Source of the DNA: Bacteroidales bacterium UBA5382
GTDB lineage: Bacteria; Bacteroidota; Bacteroidia; Bacteroidales; Dysgonomonadaceae
Assembly (NCBI GenBank): GCA_002409745.1
Contig: DHOU01000037.1
Span: 1-64,000, forward strand
Length of the DNA: 64,000 bases
Direction of reading: 5' to 3'
Shown: piece after piece, positions 63,900 to 64,000 of the stretch
Layout of the letters: every line of letters begins with the position of its first letter
Numbering within the stretch: position 1 is the stretch's first letter
The notes under the pieces: generated by a model
The model's database searches: none
What the model saw: only the letters and a program-made list of their open reading frames with translations
Told to the model about the DNA's origin: nothing
Made by a program: the position numbers and the translations under genes

Positions 63900-64000
63900 G
63901 AATTTGGAGATTCAATTTCTTTTCATCCGTTTAATCGCTTCATGCCGTTTGACGGATAACAAACCGGTCACCCTTATCCGTTAAACGGATTGGAGTGACG

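Overview
The window reads as chromosome of a Bacteroidales bacterium (Tannerellaceae, Dysgonomonadaceae or Porphyromonadaceae are the likeliest families; this is inference). The grounds are promoters of the Bacteroidetes type (TTTG, about 20 bases, TAnnTTTG), a phase-variable capsule locus opened by a tyrosine recombinase and a UpxY-type antiterminator, an exbB-exbD-exbD-tonB-pstS-TPR cluster, an ATP synthase operon in the order D-C-I-B-E-F-H-A-G, and an 11-subunit complex I with fused NuoCD and no NuoEFG.

Layout. (1) 1-30.5 kb, plus strand: a capsular or exopolysaccharide locus. A tyrosine recombinase is followed by a 19-bp perfect inverted repeat pair bounding a 287-bp segment. The best promoter in that segment points away from the capsule genes, so the sequenced molecule appears to be in the OFF state. 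Then come upxY, wecA, wza, wzc, a PHP phosphatase, an inserted ImmA/IrrE-PIN module between duplicated phosphatase 3' ends, wecC, wecB, a Schlafen/AlbA-type regulator, wzx, a nitroreductase-like gene, a pyruvyl transferase, glycosyltransferases, an EpsG-type polymerase, a CapK-like ligase, a wecG remnant and an intact wecG, an ACP-SDR-KASIII-GNAT acyl module and a polysaccharide deacetylase. WecA/B/C/G together suggest a ManNAcA-GlcNAc-PP-undecaprenol start like that of enterobacterial common antigen. The acyl module suggests a short 3-hydroxyacyl amide decoration.

(2) 30.5-38.8 kb: an accessory and partly decayed region. It holds an AAA ATPase, a SIR2-like DUF4917 protein, small exported proteins, a secreted HNH nuclease, a DUF488 protein followed by a frameshifted partner, several gene fragments, and a 42-bp tandem repeat array ahead of an uncharacterised gene.

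(3) 38.9-46.2 kb, minus strand: complete F1Fo ATP synthase operon, proton type by its c subunit. (4) 46.5-52.7 kb, plus strand: TonB energising cluster with a phosphate-binding lipoprotein and a TPR protein. (5) 52.8-53.4 kb: tandemly duplicated structured non-coding units. (6) 53.4-63.7 kb, minus strand: nuoA-B-CD-H-I-J-K-L-M-N.

A recurring oddity is degenerate 7-bp (once 8-bp) tandem repeats that fill gene boundaries (wzc/phosphatase, wecC/wecB, atpD/atpC, atpB/atpE, ahead of exbB, the loop of a hairpin unit) and once lie inside the wecB coding sequence. All functional calls are from reading motifs; no database search was run.
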